The notes: generated by a model not told the origin, from the letters alone. Positions 19,227-28,390 are shown, counted from the stretch's first letter. The stretch is 64,000 nucleotides of DNA from Pectobacterium punjabense (GCF_012427845.1 NZ_CP038498.1:1736001-1800000), one strand, 5' to 3'. Made by a program: numbers and translations.

Positions 19227-19774
19227 CGAACTTCATCTGTATCTCCTGTTATTAATGGTTTAGCGTAAATGATGTGATTTTTTACCAGTATTTTTACCAT
19301 CATTATTTAATCTATTCACATAAAATGTCAATTAAAAACAATTGATTGTTGTCATAACGTGTTGTCTATTACTGATTGTGCAAGGTTTGATGTTAAACAT
19401 CATGTTGTCAGTGTTTTTATGGTATTTTTCATTAAAAACAATTAATTATGAAATTATAAATCAATTTTTTACTTTGAATAGATAAGGATCGTTTATTGCT
19501 TCTGGAAGAACAGAACCTGCTACGACAAAGCGAAATATTTTCTGGCACTTGAAGTGCGACACTCGCTCCTATTTACGCCATAAAAAGCTTGTCGAATGCC
19601 TCAGGGCGTGAAGCGGACATCATTCCTTAGTCCATTAGAAGAGGGGGGGTGAGAGAGGATTATCGCTAAGTAAATTATGACGAAACCCTTCGTGGAGATT
19701 AAGGGTATAACGCCACATTCCGGTTTGAGTTAACGCTACTCATAGATGTTAGGATAAAGCAAGGGACGATTATC
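19227..19774. other. AT-rich left end of the element, no gene seen
   Basis: About 550 bases after the left att hold no credible open frame. Integrase arm sites or a promoter for the SLATT operon would be expected here, but I could not identify direct repeats with confidence. Confidence 0.5.
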
Positions 19775-20353
19775 ATGAAGCAATTTGAGAATCGAGGTGA
19801 GCTGAAAATTCTTATTGACATCATTATAAAATTCTTTGTATTTTTATCGACTAACCTACCCGCCAAATGGTGTTTCGTGAGTACAATGCACAGTTTAAAG
19901 AGTTTAGCCGAACTGGAACTGCAGATCGATAAACGTATTAAAGAATTTGAAAAAAAAAGAATAGAAAACCAAAAAAATAATAAGCTCTTCTCTATCTCTC
20001 AAATATTTCTAAGTGCCATCACAACTCTACTTATAGCCATCAATGCTGAGAAATCTATATTTTTTTTAACTGTAATAACCCTCATTACGAGCTCACTGGC
20101 TGGCATTGCTGGGCAATTATTAAGTAAGTTCATGTACCAAGAAAGAATGGCTATGAACATTGCAACAATTTGCTCTCTTTATGAATTACGCCATACCATT
20201 ACTATGGCTAAAAGGATGGAAGAAGATGACGAAGTCTATAAAATAAAGATAGAAAATGTTGTTCTATATCAGGAGCAATATCAAAACATATTGAATTCAG
20301 CTAATGGACAGTGGCAGCATCATATCAAAAACTCTAAAAGCACGGAAAAATGA
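19775..20353 (+). CDS. SLATT-like two-helix membrane effector, first gene of a three-gene operon
   Basis: The C-terminal two thirds look like a SLATT (DUF4231-type) protein: an N-terminal charged helix (ELELQIDKRIKEFEKKR), a pair of membrane helices (IFLSAITTLLIAINA and FFLTVITLITSSLAGIAGQL) and a soluble helix after them. SLATT proteins are predicted pore-forming effectors in nucleotide-signalling and other phage-defence systems. Start 19775 has AAGGGA upstream; 19886 is an alternative that gives the more usual N-terminus and drops an extra hydrophobic segment. The stop overlaps the next start by four bases (ATGA). Confidence 0.65.
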   Translation: MKQFENRGELKILIDIIIKFFVFLSTNLPAKWCFVSTMHSLKSLAELELQIDKRIKEFEKKRIENQKNNKLFSISQIFLSAITTLLIAINAEKSIFFLTVITLITSSLAGIAGQLLSKFMYQERMAMNIATICSLYELRHTITMAKRMEEDDEVYKIKIENVVLYQEQYQNILNSANGQWQHHIKNSKSTEK

Positions 20354-20982
20354 AATTTTTCTCCAAAGTTCTCACGTTGAATAAGATTCACATCATAGAT
20401 AATATTATTGGCAATTCCAATAATGGAAGTTTAAAGGCTGATTATTTTAATGCTGGCTTTCCAGTTGGAAATCCGCCTCTTCTAAGAGGTTCAATCGTTA
20501 TAGAGTTAAATGAGAGTTTCTTAACTGACAATGCTGATTTTTTTAATATGGGCAGCCCAGTTGACACCGGGAGTATTAAGTGTGGGTTTCTCAGACCAAA
20601 TTATGATAACGATCTTTTCCTTAAGATGGTCACCTGCGATTACCAGAGATTTCATTTTTTAATATCAGATCTTTTTAATACCCCCGCTCCTTCACTAAAG
20701 AATTTAAACGATCATGTATCTTGCCAAACTTTAAGGCCGGTCTTGGAAAAACATTTCCCAACATCCGTAATAGAGTTTATGTACAGCACAGATAACCCAC
20801 ATGCTCGGCTTTTCGAATTTTGTTTGAATTCAGGCTATTTAATTAAAGAGAAACACATAAGAAAATTATTTATACCGAACACTTACTCTTCTAACCCTAA
20901 GGTAAGAAGGTTAAGTATTTTACTTAAGGATAAATTTTTCAAGTACAACCCTAAATATGGAATAGAGGGAAGGGAATATTGA
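20350..20982 (+). CDS. Unknown protein, second gene of the SLATT operon
   Basis: I do not recognize this 210-residue soluble protein. It carries a weak internal repeat (ADYFNAGFPVGNPPL near residue 30 and ADFFNMGSPVDTGSI near residue 62) and a basic C-terminus. Start and stop both overlap their neighbours (ATGA and TGATG), so it is made in a coupled way with the SLATT-like protein and probably acts with it, possibly as a sensor or inhibitor. Confidence 0.7.
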   Translation: MKFFSKVLTLNKIHIIDNIIGNSNNGSLKADYFNAGFPVGNPPLLRGSIVIELNESFLTDNADFFNMGSPVDTGSIKCGFLRPNYDNDLFLKMVTCDYQRFHFLISDLFNTPAPSLKNLNDHVSCQTLRPVLEKHFPTSVIEFMYSTDNPHARLFEFCLNSGYLIKEKHIRKLFIPNTYSSNPKVRRLSILLKDKFFKYNPKYGIEGREY

Positions 20983-21374
20983 TGTCATTATTCTATGTGG
21001 TTGGTGCATATGAAGATTATAAGTTTGATGTTTTTCCATCGCATATATCTCCCATAATTGCAGAGTTCCATATGGGCCAATACAGGCGATGGGCATATCG
21101 AATTGAAACACCTTATAAAATAACACCTACTCATGCTGTTGGTGTGTTTTATGATTCTATCCAGAAAATGTTCCCTTATTTAACTTACAGCCTTGTGACT
21201 CCTGTGGAGTTAAGACAAGACTCGCAAGTGATAGCGATATCAAAAGATAGGTTGATAGTTGAACATAGGAATTATGTTTTATGCATAAGGATTTTTATAG
21301 AGGCTATTAAAAACATGAGGAATCCTTGGTTTATATATCGATCGTTCCTTTCGATAAAGAACTCTTTAAATTAA
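20982..21374 (+). CDS. Unknown protein, third gene of the SLATT operon
   Basis: The 130-residue protein is not recognized. It begins at the ATG that shares one base with the previous stop. It is rich in aromatic residues (FHMGQYRRWAYRIETPYK) and has no membrane helix or catalytic motif I can name. Coupling puts it in the same functional unit as the two genes before it. Confidence 0.68.
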   Translation: MSLFYVVGAYEDYKFDVFPSHISPIIAEFHMGQYRRWAYRIETPYKITPTHAVGVFYDSIQKMFPYLTYSLVTPVELRQDSQVIAISKDRLIVEHRNYVLCIRIFIEAIKNMRNPWFIYRSFLSIKNSLN

Positions 21375-22407
21375 ATTTATTATCTGAGATGTACTGCATT
21401 CGTTTAAAATATTAATAGCATCTAATGCCTGCTGTTGGCACTTAGTGGAAGAACAATTTAGGTCCCGAATGAATTCGGGACTATTTTGTGATCAGGAAAT
21501 ATTCGCTGGTGATGGAAGATCAGGTAAAACGATTGAGTAAACAAGCGATTTGACCAAGCAACATGCGAGATATGAGGGAAATCATATTCAATTCATCAAG
21601 ACCCCATCTTGAGATTCCTGATATTTTTTCTTTCTCTATGCTATTGAATGCGTTAACTTTATCTCTACAAAAAATTTCTGTAGAGAAAACAATGACAAAA
21701 AAGATGCCTAAAGCGGAGATTGTAGAAGCACTAACCGAATGGTTTGATGTAAGCCGTTACGATGTGCTTAAAGATTTATCGCTAGAACAAATCTATGCCG
21801 AGCTGGAAAGACGGATCTTTGCCTATAAAGCAAGACAACAGTGGGAAACTGCAGGTGAAGATAACCAAATGCTGGCGATATACCATGATGCCCTGATCCG
21901 TTCTGGTAAGGTTATACATGAGGCTAAATGGGTCTCTGATAGCCATATGCTGTCTCATAGCTATGCTGTAAGGCCAATAACAAGGACTTCGTTGTTCAAC
22001 TATGGGCGGGCGATGTACCGTCTGGAAAACAACATTGCTAAAGATGATGTTTCAGTGAGTTCGGAATACATATCTGAATACCTGAAGCAGGGCGGATTGA
22101 ACCCTACCAACAAGATGCTGATCGAAATTGATTTAGATGAAGCCAGCAGTGATGATCTGGCTGAACACCTAAAAGTGCTTATCACTCAATGGCAGAAGCA
22201 TCTGAAAGTGCCTAAACCCCCGGAAAAAGATTTCCGTTTTGGTCACAAAACATTCCAGAAGATACTCGATTACAAAATCATACCGCTGATGGATCTCATC
22301 GGTTGGGAACAACTCAACAATCAGAAGATCCCGTATCCTGTATTGGCTGGCCTCCTACACCCAGATATGCGGTATGCTGATCCTACCCACGTAATGTGGA
22401 CACAGCC

Positions 22408-23262
22408 CTAAGCGAGGTTCTGGTTTTCAAATTGTTCCGGGCTGAGACCGCCACAGGCACTGTGACGGCGCCAGCGATTGTAATCGCACTCAATATAATT
22501 AAATACCGTTGAGCGCATCATTTCCCTGCTACTAAAGCGTTCCCCGTGTATGCATTCCACTTTCAGTGAATGGAAAAAGCTTTCCACACAGGCGTTATCG
22601 TAGCAACAACCCTTTGCGCTCATGCTGCCATGTAGCCTATGTCGTTTCAGCAATGCCTGATAATCCGCTGAACAATACTGCCCGCCTCTATCTGTATGAA
22701 CAATGACATTCTCTGGGCGTTTACGTCTCCAGAGCGCCATCTGTAACGCATCACAAGCCAGTTGTGCCGTCATTCGGGATGACATCGACCAGCCAATTAC
22801 CGCCCGTGACCACAGGTCAATCACAACAGCCAGATAGAGCCAGCCTTCATCCGTGCGAAGATACGTGATATCACCTGCCCACTTCTGGTTCGGGCTGCTG
22901 GCGATAAAGTTCTGCTTCAGCAGGTTTTCCGATACCGGCAGGCCATGTTCACGGTAGCTGACCGGACTGAATTTACGGCTGGCTTTCGCCCGTAACCCCT
23001 GACGACGCAGACTGGCTGCGATGGTTTTAATGTTGTACTCAGGCAACTCATCAGCAAGGCGTGGCGCACCATAGCGCTGTTTTGCCTCAGCGAAGGCTTT
23101 ACGGACCGCTTCATCACAAGTGAGCCGAAACCGCTGACGCGAGTTAACCTGATGGCGGCGACAACACCAGACATACCAACCGCTGCGGGCAACCCGAAGC
23201 ACCCGACACATCGCTTTAATGCTGAACTCAGCCTGATGCTTTTCAATAAAGACATACTTCAT
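22408..23262 (-). CDS. IS3-family transposase OrfB (DDE integrase)
   Basis: The 284-residue protein has the HTH_21 N-terminus and the rve integrase core with the DDE triad: [10 protein letters not shown] (first D), [13 protein letters not shown] (second D) and [16 protein letters not shown] (E). It overlaps OrfA by four bases; IS3 elements normally make the active OrfAB by frameshifting in this overlap. Confidence 0.92.
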   Translation of the reverse strand: MKYVFIEKHQAEFSIKAMCRVLRVARSGWYVWCCRRHQVNSRQRFRLTCDEAVRKAFAEAKQRYGAPRLADELPEYNIKTIAASLRRQGLRAKASRKFSPVSYREHGLPVSENLLKQNFIASSPNQKWAGDITYLRTDEGWLYLAVVIDLWSRAVIGWSMSSRMTAQLACDALQMALWRRKRPENVIVHTDRGGQYCSADYQALLKRHRLHGSMSAKGCCYDNACVESFFHSLKVECIHGERFSSREMMRSTVFNYIECDYNRWRRHSACGGLSPEQFENQNLA

Positions 23263-23558
23263 TTCAGGCGCTTCGCGAAGTATGTCGCGGCCTTTTGGAG
23301 AATGGCCAGTTCCTCGTCTCTCTCTGCCAGTTGGCGCTTGAGGCGGGCAATCTCTGCAGCCTGTTCACTCTCTCGCTCAGAGGTAGTTGTCTGGCTCTGT
23401 TGCTTGCTACGCCAGTTATAGAGCTGGGATTCGTGCAGACTGAGTTCACGAGCAGCGGCGGCAACACCGATGCGTTCTGCAAGCCTCAGGGCTTCGTTAC
23501 GAAATTCAGGCGTATGTTGCTTACGTGGCTTCTTACTGGTTGATACGGATTTTGTCAT
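23259..23558 (-). CDS. IS3-family transposase OrfA (DNA-binding)
   Basis: The 99-residue protein has a helix-turn-helix ([20 protein letters not shown]) followed by a leucine-zipper coiled coil ([19 protein letters not shown]). This is the usual OrfA layout for end recognition and dimerization. Confidence 0.92.
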   Translation of the reverse strand: MTKSVSTSKKPRKQHTPEFRNEALRLAERIGVAAAARELSLHESQLYNWRSKQQSQTTTSERESEQAAEIARLKRQLAERDEELAILQKAATYFAKRLK

Positions 23559-23861
23559 GTGAGCTACCTCTGGTAGAGAGTTTACTCACTTCGTCGCGTG
23601 TCCACTAATGCTGGGTAGGATCATGCCAGAGGTAGCGAGCAAATCAAGGACACTGATTACCCTCTGGCCTATGATTTCTTAAACAATGATAATTATTTCA
23701 AGTCGTTAAATGACTTTTTCATAAAAAACATGCATGTGAAGAGTTCAGATATCCTTGCTGTCATCGGCATGAATGACAAACCTGAACCTAAAAAGAAAAC
23801 AAGGGACAGTCGCTAATTCTGAACATCCCCGACATTCACCCCTCATAAAAATCCCCGAAAT

Positions 23862-23900
23862 TCACTGGTCCTGAACTTCCCCTCTGTTCAGGGCCAGTGA
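23862..23900. repeat. Long hairpin before the AlpA-like gene
   Basis: TCACTGGTCCTGAAC and GTTCAGGGCCAGTGA pair over 15 bases with one mismatch around a nine-base loop. Just upstream CCCCGACATTCAC and CCCCGAAATTCAC form a short direct repeat. It may end the DUF6387-like transcript or regulate alpA. Confidence 0.6.
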
Positions 23901-23965
23901 ACCAACCTCGTTTTTTACAAGCGATATCCATACAATTATTTCCATCAAATGCACAGGAGATAAAT

Positions 23966-24184
23966 ATGGTTCAAATCGTAGCAAACAAAAAACAACGCCT
24001 TATTCGTTTACCAGAAGTGATTAGAAGAACAGGATTTGGAAAAACATGGATTTATACGCTTATTAAAGCCGGACGCTTTCCATCACAGGTTAAAACGGGT
24101 TTAAGGTCTATTGCCTTTATAGAAAGTGAGATTGATGCATGGATTGAGAAAATCATTTCTGATTCACGTCCTGTATCTGAATAA
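23966..24184 (+). CDS. AlpA-family excisionase/regulator
   Basis: The 72-residue MerR-like helix-turn-helix protein has the AlpA pattern LIRLPEVIRRTGFGKTWIY and AFIESEIDAWI. AlpA proteins activate integrase expression or act as excisionases in P4-like elements. GGAGATAAAT precedes the ATG, and a longer in-frame reading upstream lacks support. A closely similar gene follows the intact DUF6387-like gene at 56371. Confidence 0.85.
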   Translation: MVQIVANKKQRLIRLPEVIRRTGFGKTWIYTLIKAGRFPSQVKTGLRSIAFIESEIDAWIEKIISDSRPVSE

Positions 24185-24216
24185 CAAATATTTTAATAAC
24201 AACAAGAGGAAATAAA

Positions 24217-24531
24217 ATGAATAGTAATGAAATGAAAAACATCAAAGAGTCATCTACCAATATTTTTACTGCTATGGCGAAGAATCTTTATATCACAGGA
24301 ATACGTATATATAAAGAACAAGAAGATTATGAGGTTTTAGAAGCCATAATGTTAGATAGTAATAGAACGGAATCATATCTTTCGCATGTTAAAGAATATC
24401 TGTCAAAACGCTTTGATGCACATATGGAAGAAATGGGTAAAAGAGAAAGATTGATTTATGTTGATATGGATAAAGTTATGCATGAAATGAGATATGTTCA
24501 TACTCAAGCATTACTTTTTAGTATGAGCTAA
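24217..24531 (+). CDS. Small helical protein, unknown
   Basis: The 104-residue acidic, helix-rich protein is not recognized. AAGAGG is upstream of the ATG. It is the first of four similar-sized unknown genes in a row after alpA, each separated by a short gap; three gaps hold a small hairpin. This arrangement is typical of fast-changing cargo in integrative elements. Confidence 0.65.
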   Translation: MNSNEMKNIKESSTNIFTAMAKNLYITGIRIYKEQEDYEVLEAIMLDSNRTESYLSHVKEYLSKRFDAHMEEMGKRERLIYVDMDKVMHEMRYVHTQALLFSMS

Positions 24532-24545
24532 CAATAGCGTATTCG

Positions 24546-24559
24546 GCCCCGTAAGGGGC
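24546..24559. repeat. Intercistronic hairpin
   Basis: GCCCC, GTAA, GGGGC forms a tight tetraloop hairpin followed by TAATAAAAAA. A near copy (GCCCC, AAA, GGGGC) occurs at 24913 to 24925 after the next gene. Either may be a terminator or mRNA-stability element. Confidence 0.55.
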
Positions 24560-24610
24560 TAATAAAAAACACGATGAATTAAATAAGCATTTAACTATGA
24601 GGGTATAAAT

Positions 24611-24901
24611 ATGTTTAAAGAAAAAATAAGTATAAATAAATCAACCGAACTGTTCTATGAACTTGCATGTAGATCGTTTGCCGCAAGCTGGAATATGTTC
24701 ATGGAAGTTAATGGTGATGCCAATGATTATTTGGATGATCCAGATTTTATGAGTCCATTTATTATCCATGTGATTGACCATATTAAGAACAACTTTGAAA
24801 GATTCACTAAACAAGAGGGTGATAACGGTGATATTAATCAGGTTAACGTTGAACTGGTTGCTGCCATGTTAGTTGAGTATTCAGACACCTTTAGGAAATA
24901 A
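24611..24901 (+). CDS. Small protein, unknown
   Basis: The 96-residue acidic protein has no motif I recognize. It has an upstream GAGGG and lies in the run of small unknown genes; a GCCCC/GGGGC hairpin follows it. Confidence 0.62.
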   Translation: MFKEKISINKSTELFYELACRSFAASWNMFMEVNGDANDYLDDPDFMSPFIIHVIDHIKNNFERFTKQEGDNGDINQVNVELVAAMLVEYSDTFRK

Positions 24902-24953
24902 GACATAATCTTGCCCCAAAGGGGCTAACCAAAAATATAAGAGGAAAGTATAA

Positions 24954-25259
24954 ATGGTAAACAATATAAAGAAAAACGAAATATCTACGATATTACGTAA
25001 AAAAGACAACGAGCAAAGTTCTATGACAAATAAAATATCTGTAGTAGTAAGTATGCTGTGCGAAAGAACCCCGAAAGTAATGAATACTATTCAAGAAAGT
25101 CTTGATGTATTTATTGCTCTGAGCGGGTATACAGTAGAAGAAATGATAGGGGATAAAAACTTAGTAGATGCATTAAATCGACATGTTAATAACGATTTAG
25201 TCGATGAGTTAGATCTGGAATATGGCTCTGTTATCATCAATATCGTTTATAACAGCTAA
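24954..25259 (+). CDS. Small protein, unknown
   Basis: The 101-residue protein is not recognized. A strong GAGGAAAG site precedes the ATG. The N-terminus is lysine-rich and the rest is helical and acidic. A second in-frame ATG at 25023 is possible but has no better site. Confidence 0.62.
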   Translation: MVNNIKKNEISTILRKKDNEQSSMTNKISVVVSMLCERTPKVMNTIQESLDVFIALSGYTVEEMIGDKNLVDALNRHVNNDLVDELDLEYGSVIINIVYNS

Positions 25260-25298
25260 TTATTTTCACTAATCATTAACATAATAAAAGGATTAAAG

Positions 25299-25649
25299 AT
25301 GAAAGAGATTATATTAAATAAAAATGAAAAAGAACTAAACGAACTTATTGCCAACATCTTACAAGGATACTGTGATGAAATATATAGCATTTATGAAAAA
25401 CATCATGAAACAGCAATCGATATTTTAAAAGATGGGTTCCTTTCAAGCGTCATGTATGATGTTTTGATAACGCGTGAGATGAAGAAATACTCTATCAAAA
25501 ATGATATATCAGTTATTAATAGAAGAGATTTAAAAACCGCTATCTTGTATTGGCATCAAGAACACATCATAGAACTTGTTTCAAGAAATATAAATCAGGA
25601 TGAAAATGAAGATCCTGTTTACTGGAAGCTGAAAGTGACAGTGGTTTGA
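25299..25649 (+). CDS. Small protein, unknown
   Basis: The 116-residue helix-rich protein is not recognized. AAAGGA precedes the ATG. It ends 16 bases before a hairpin that covers the ribosome site of the next gene. Confidence 0.62.
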   Translation: MKEIILNKNEKELNELIANILQGYCDEIYSIYEKHHETAIDILKDGFLSSVMYDVLITREMKKYSIKNDISVINRRDLKTAILYWHQEHIIELVSRNINQDENEDPVYWKLKVTVV

Positions 25650-25664
25650 TGTAAAATATTATTA

Positions 25665-25682
25665 TTCCCTCGAAAGAGGGAA
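25665..25682 (+). promoter_or_regulatory. Hairpin covering a ribosome-binding site
   Basis: TTCCCTC, GAAA, GAGGGAA forms a perfect seven-pair stem with a GNRA loop. Its right arm is the GAGGG that would serve the ATG at 25688. It could be a terminator for the gene before, or block translation from that ATG and favour the start at 25715. Confidence 0.5.
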
Positions 25683-25714
25683 ATAACATGAATGATAGAA
25701 CTAAGGGTTATAAT

Positions 25715-25957
25715 ATGATTGATGAATTCCACGTTATGTATATGTATAGAAAAATCCAAGCTGAAGCAGCTACTACTGATTTAAAAACCTTGAATCAACT
25801 ATTGAAGAAGTTCCGTCAAGTTGTTGCGGAGCGCCGGGAGGAATACTATCAGGAGATTGGTGAGAAAAAGGCTCAGAAATTGAGGGGCAAGAGATTACAA
25901 CAGTTGCTTGAGAAAATGGGGCGTGATCGTGTATCACCTGAAGACCTTTATCACTGA
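25715..25957 (+). CDS. H-NS-like oligomerization domain only (H-NST-like antagonist)
   Basis: The 80-residue protein aligns with the N-terminal half of the H-NS paralogue at 44812 to 45213: KIQAEAATTDLKTLNQLLKK, FRQVVAERREEYYQ and RVSPEDL match [31 protein letters not shown] and IDPAEL. It stops where the linker begins and has no DNA-binding domain. Known truncated H-NS proteins (H-NST) poison H-NS by mixed oligomers. Start 25715 fits the family; 25688 adds nine residues. Confidence 0.65.
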   Translation: MIDEFHVMYMYRKIQAEAATTDLKTLNQLLKKFRQVVAERREEYYQEIGEKKAQKLRGKRLQQLLEKMGRDRVSPEDLYH

Positions 25958-26072
25958 TACCAGACACTGCCACAGGTGCTATTGATGACATCCATATTTC
26001 GGCCTCCATCGAAGTGTTCAGCAATAAAAAAGGTACAGTCATACCAGTGCTCAATACATAGAGGGTAGGAAT

Positions 26073-26396
26073 GTGATCGCAGTGCTTTTTGAAGCAGATG
26101 TTGTTGCCACACAGCAAGAGCGTTATCTCCAGCTTGCTGCTGAATTGAAACCGCTATTAGCCGATATTGATGGTTTCATTTCTATCGAGCGTTTCCAGAG
26201 TCTGACAGCAGCGGGAAAGATACTGTCATTGTCTTGGTGGCGGAATGAAGAGGCCGTATTACTATGGAAACAAAACGTTTTGCATAAAGCGGCTCAGGCA
26301 GAAGGACGTCAATCTATCTTCTCTTTTTATCGTATCCGTATTGCCCATGTGCTCAGAGACTATTCATCAGAAACCAGAGGTCAGGCCGATGTATGA
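26073..26396 (+). CDS. ABM-domain (antibiotic biosynthesis monooxygenase-like) protein
   Basis: The 107-residue protein has the small ferredoxin-like ABM fold: an N-terminal strand AVLFEADV, a helix, [11 protein letters not shown] and [14 protein letters not shown]. It starts with GTG after GGGTAGGAAT. It overlaps the next gene by eight bases and opens a three-gene operon. Related proteins oxidize small aromatics or bind haem; the substrate is unknown. Confidence 0.72.
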   Translation: MIAVLFEADVVATQQERYLQLAAELKPLLADIDGFISIERFQSLTAAGKILSLSWWRNEEAVLLWKQNVLHKAAQAEGRQSIFSFYRIRIAHVLRDYSSETRGQADV

Positions 26397-26781
26397 CATC
26401 CATGTTGTTTTAAATAATGCGCCGGGCGAACTGGCGGCACTGGGGACGGTATTAGGTCAAAACGGTATTGGGCTTGAGGGTGGTGGCGTATTTACTGTTG
26501 CAGACAAAGCACATGCGCATTTTCTTGTTGAGAAGGGGGATGCAGCCAAAGCCGTGCTGGAAAACGCAGGATTTCAGGTTGAAAGCGTATGCAGGCCATT
26601 GATCCGAAAACTTAAGCAAGAACGCCCCGGCGAGTTAGGAGAAATTGCAGCAACACTGGCTGAGAAGGGGATTAATATTCTGTGCCAATATAGCGACCAT
26701 GCAAACCAGCTGATCCTTGTGACCGATAATGATAGGGTTGCCAGTAAAGCAACGGAGAAATGGGCTGTCGTGCCTGAGTAA
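26389..26781 (+). CDS. Double ACT-like domain protein
   Basis: The 130-residue protein holds two ACT-type units, each opening with a PGELA/PGELG turn: [20 protein letters not shown] and [23 protein letters not shown] domains bind amino acids. The ATG at 26389 overlaps the ABM gene; a longer in-frame reading is just its shadow. It may act as a ligand sensor for the regulator that follows. Confidence 0.75.
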   Translation: MYDIHVVLNNAPGELAALGTVLGQNGIGLEGGGVFTVADKAHAHFLVEKGDAAKAVLENAGFQVESVCRPLIRKLKQERPGELGEIAATLAEKGINILCQYSDHANQLILVTDNDRVASKATEKWAVVPE

Positions 26782-26782
26782 C

Positions 26783-27484
26783 ATGTTAAAACACGCTAAT
26801 TCAACAAATAGCGGTGATGCTTTGGAACATTCAATGGCGGCCTTAGCTGCTGCCATGTCCGATCCGTCCCGCATAAAAATGCTCTGCGCCTTGATGGATG
26901 GACGTGCATGGACAGCGACAGAGTTAAGTGTGGTCGCTGATATCGCGGCATCAACTGCCAGTGCGCATTTATCTCGGCTGGTCAGTGAGGGGCTGATTAC
27001 CTGCCTTTCGCAGGGACGTCATCGTTATTATCGTCTGGCTGGAACAGACATTGCCGGGCTGATTGAAAATCTGATGGGCGTATCATGGCGCTCAACATCA
27101 TCAGCTAAAATCAGCACACCTTCCTCATTACGGGCTGCCCGGTCGTGTTATGACCATTTAGCCGGTGAGATCGCAGTTCATATCTATGATTTCATGGTTG
27201 CTGAAGGTTGGGTTACGTCAGATGGCTCGTCAATGACGCCATCAGGACAAGAACAGTTCCGAGAATTAGGCATTATGTCCAAGCCAAAAACACGACGTAA
27301 AACGTGCTGTGGCTGTCTTGACTGGAGTGAACGGCGATTTCATCTTGGTGGTGAGGCTGGTGCGGCCTTTTTTGCGCATTGTGAGCAAAAAGGGTGGTTA
27401 ACCAGAATACCGGGGTTCAGAGAAGTAACTATTACCACCAGTGGTAAGCTGGCATTTAAAAAATTATTCGGGCTGTATACGTAG
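26783..27484 (+). CDS. ArsR-family regulator with extended C-terminus
   Basis: The 233-residue protein begins with an ArsR winged helix (AAAMSDPSRIKMLCALMDGR, then VVADIAASTASAHLSRLVSE) followed by an unusual second half that contains a CCGC cluster (TRRKTCCGCLDWSERRFHLG). The whole chain resembles the YgaV/PA4-like regulators found beside ABM proteins. It starts two bases after the ACT gene stop. The cysteine cluster suggests redox or metal sensing. Confidence 0.78.
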   Translation: MLKHANSTNSGDALEHSMAALAAAMSDPSRIKMLCALMDGRAWTATELSVVADIAASTASAHLSRLVSEGLITCLSQGRHRYYRLAGTDIAGLIENLMGVSWRSTSSAKISTPSSLRAARSCYDHLAGEIAVHIYDFMVAEGWVTSDGSSMTPSGQEQFRELGIMSKPKTRRKTCCGCLDWSERRFHLGGEAGAAFFAHCEQKGWLTRIPGFREVTITTSGKLAFKKLFGLYT

Positions 27485-27490
27485 TAAAAT

Positions 27491-27970
27491 TTAAAAAGAC
27501 ATTTTTCGGTATTTTTTATCTGATGTTATAAAATCTGATGAAATACTGGAAAGCTGTTCAAGACTCTGCTCAACAGAACGTTTAAACTCAAGTGCTGCTT
27601 CTGTACGCTGTTTTATTACTAGAGCAACAATCTCAGCATCTGTTTTTTCTGAAATAGCTCTCTGGTAGATCATACGCTCATGCATGATATCAAGATTACC
27701 GGATGATTTAGCGGCTGTTCTTGCCGTTGAGCTGCTTATAGGGTTGAGTTCAATGACAAAATTATCTATCAGTGATTGTCTCTTTTTATCTAGCCTGCGT
27801 AGCTCATTGTGAGCAGATCTATATTTATCTACTTCGGTGCCAAAAGGGCTATTTTCACGCACTTTACGATAGCCTTCCAGATATTCATCCATTGATGGTT
27901 GTTGTTTTAGTTTTTCTACAGTTTCAAAATAGGTTAATATATCACTGTTGTCCAATTTTATATTTCTCAT
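27491..27970 (-). CDS. Coiled-coil protein, unknown
   Basis: The 159-residue, highly charged helical protein is not recognized. It faces the ArsR gene tail to tail. CGAGGTATTT precedes the start on the minus strand. No catalytic motif is visible. Confidence 0.6.
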   Translation of the reverse strand: MRNIKLDNSDILTYFETVEKLKQQPSMDEYLEGYRKVRENSPFGTEVDKYRSAHNELRRLDKKRQSLIDNFVIELNPISSSTARTAAKSSGNLDIMHERMIYQRAISEKTDAEIVALVIKQRTEAALEFKRSVEQSLEQLSSISSDFITSDKKYRKMSF

Positions 27971-28390
27971 AAATACCTCGTTAATAATATGTGTTATATT
28001 TATATGTTAAGGTATATAAAGAAGTTGTCAAATCTAACAGGAAATTAAATAAGGAGAATAATTTTCGGTTTTTATATTATTTGGTATAACAAATTCCTAA
28101 GACTGATTGCTTTATATATTAACCTTAATCCAATCTATTATAATGCCAAAATGAAATCATTATTTTAAACAAGCTGAAGAGTTTTATACTGTTCTAAAAT
28201 AAACTCACCACTATCAGTATAAAACTCAACTTTGCCGAGTTTCCTATCAGATTTTTATTGAATAGAAAATCAACCTAACATCGCAATATTTATCTAATAG
28301 GTCTCTTCGATAAAAATATTTTTATGTTGTAGTATAATCTATTAGATGGTTATAGGTTGAGCCAATAATTTTTCAGATAGGTCACTTTAT
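27971..28390. other. AT-rich gap with a long inverted repeat
   Basis: No gene is seen in this 420-base gap. GAGTTTTATACTG (28179 to 28191) and CAGTATAAAACTC (28215 to 28227) form a perfect 13-base inverted repeat around 23 bases, possibly a terminator or protein-binding site. The left end should hold the promoter of the coiled-coil gene. Confidence 0.55.

Larger units (their letters stand above)
22378..23623 (-). mobile_element. IS3-family insertion sequence, 1246 bp, with 3-bp target duplication
   Basis: The ends are inverted repeats: TGATCCTACCCA is perfect at both sides and the similarity continues to a shared GTGGACAC further in. The flanks are duplicated TGC (22375 to 22377 and 23624 to 23626). 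Two overlapping transposase genes fill the element. All features look intact, so it may be active. Confidence 0.9.
21692..23816 (+). pseudogene. DUF6387-like gene interrupted by an IS3-family element
   Basis: The 5' part (21692 to 22377) and the 3' part (23627 to 23816) rejoin in one frame when the insertion and one copy of the target TGC are removed, giving RYARGSEQIKDTDYPLAYDF across the join. The rebuilt protein parallels the intact copy at 55426 to 56292, including its C-terminal KDTDxPLA segment. The interrupted frame now ends a few residues inside the insertion. An in-frame ATG at 21563 is an alternative start. The function of this family, which I match to DUF6387 from memory, is unknown. 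Confidence 0.8.

Noticed and set aside
19203..19240. A complete tRNA-Asn gene at the left att
   Set aside because: Only the acceptor and part of the T-arm are present; the anticodon and D-arms are missing.
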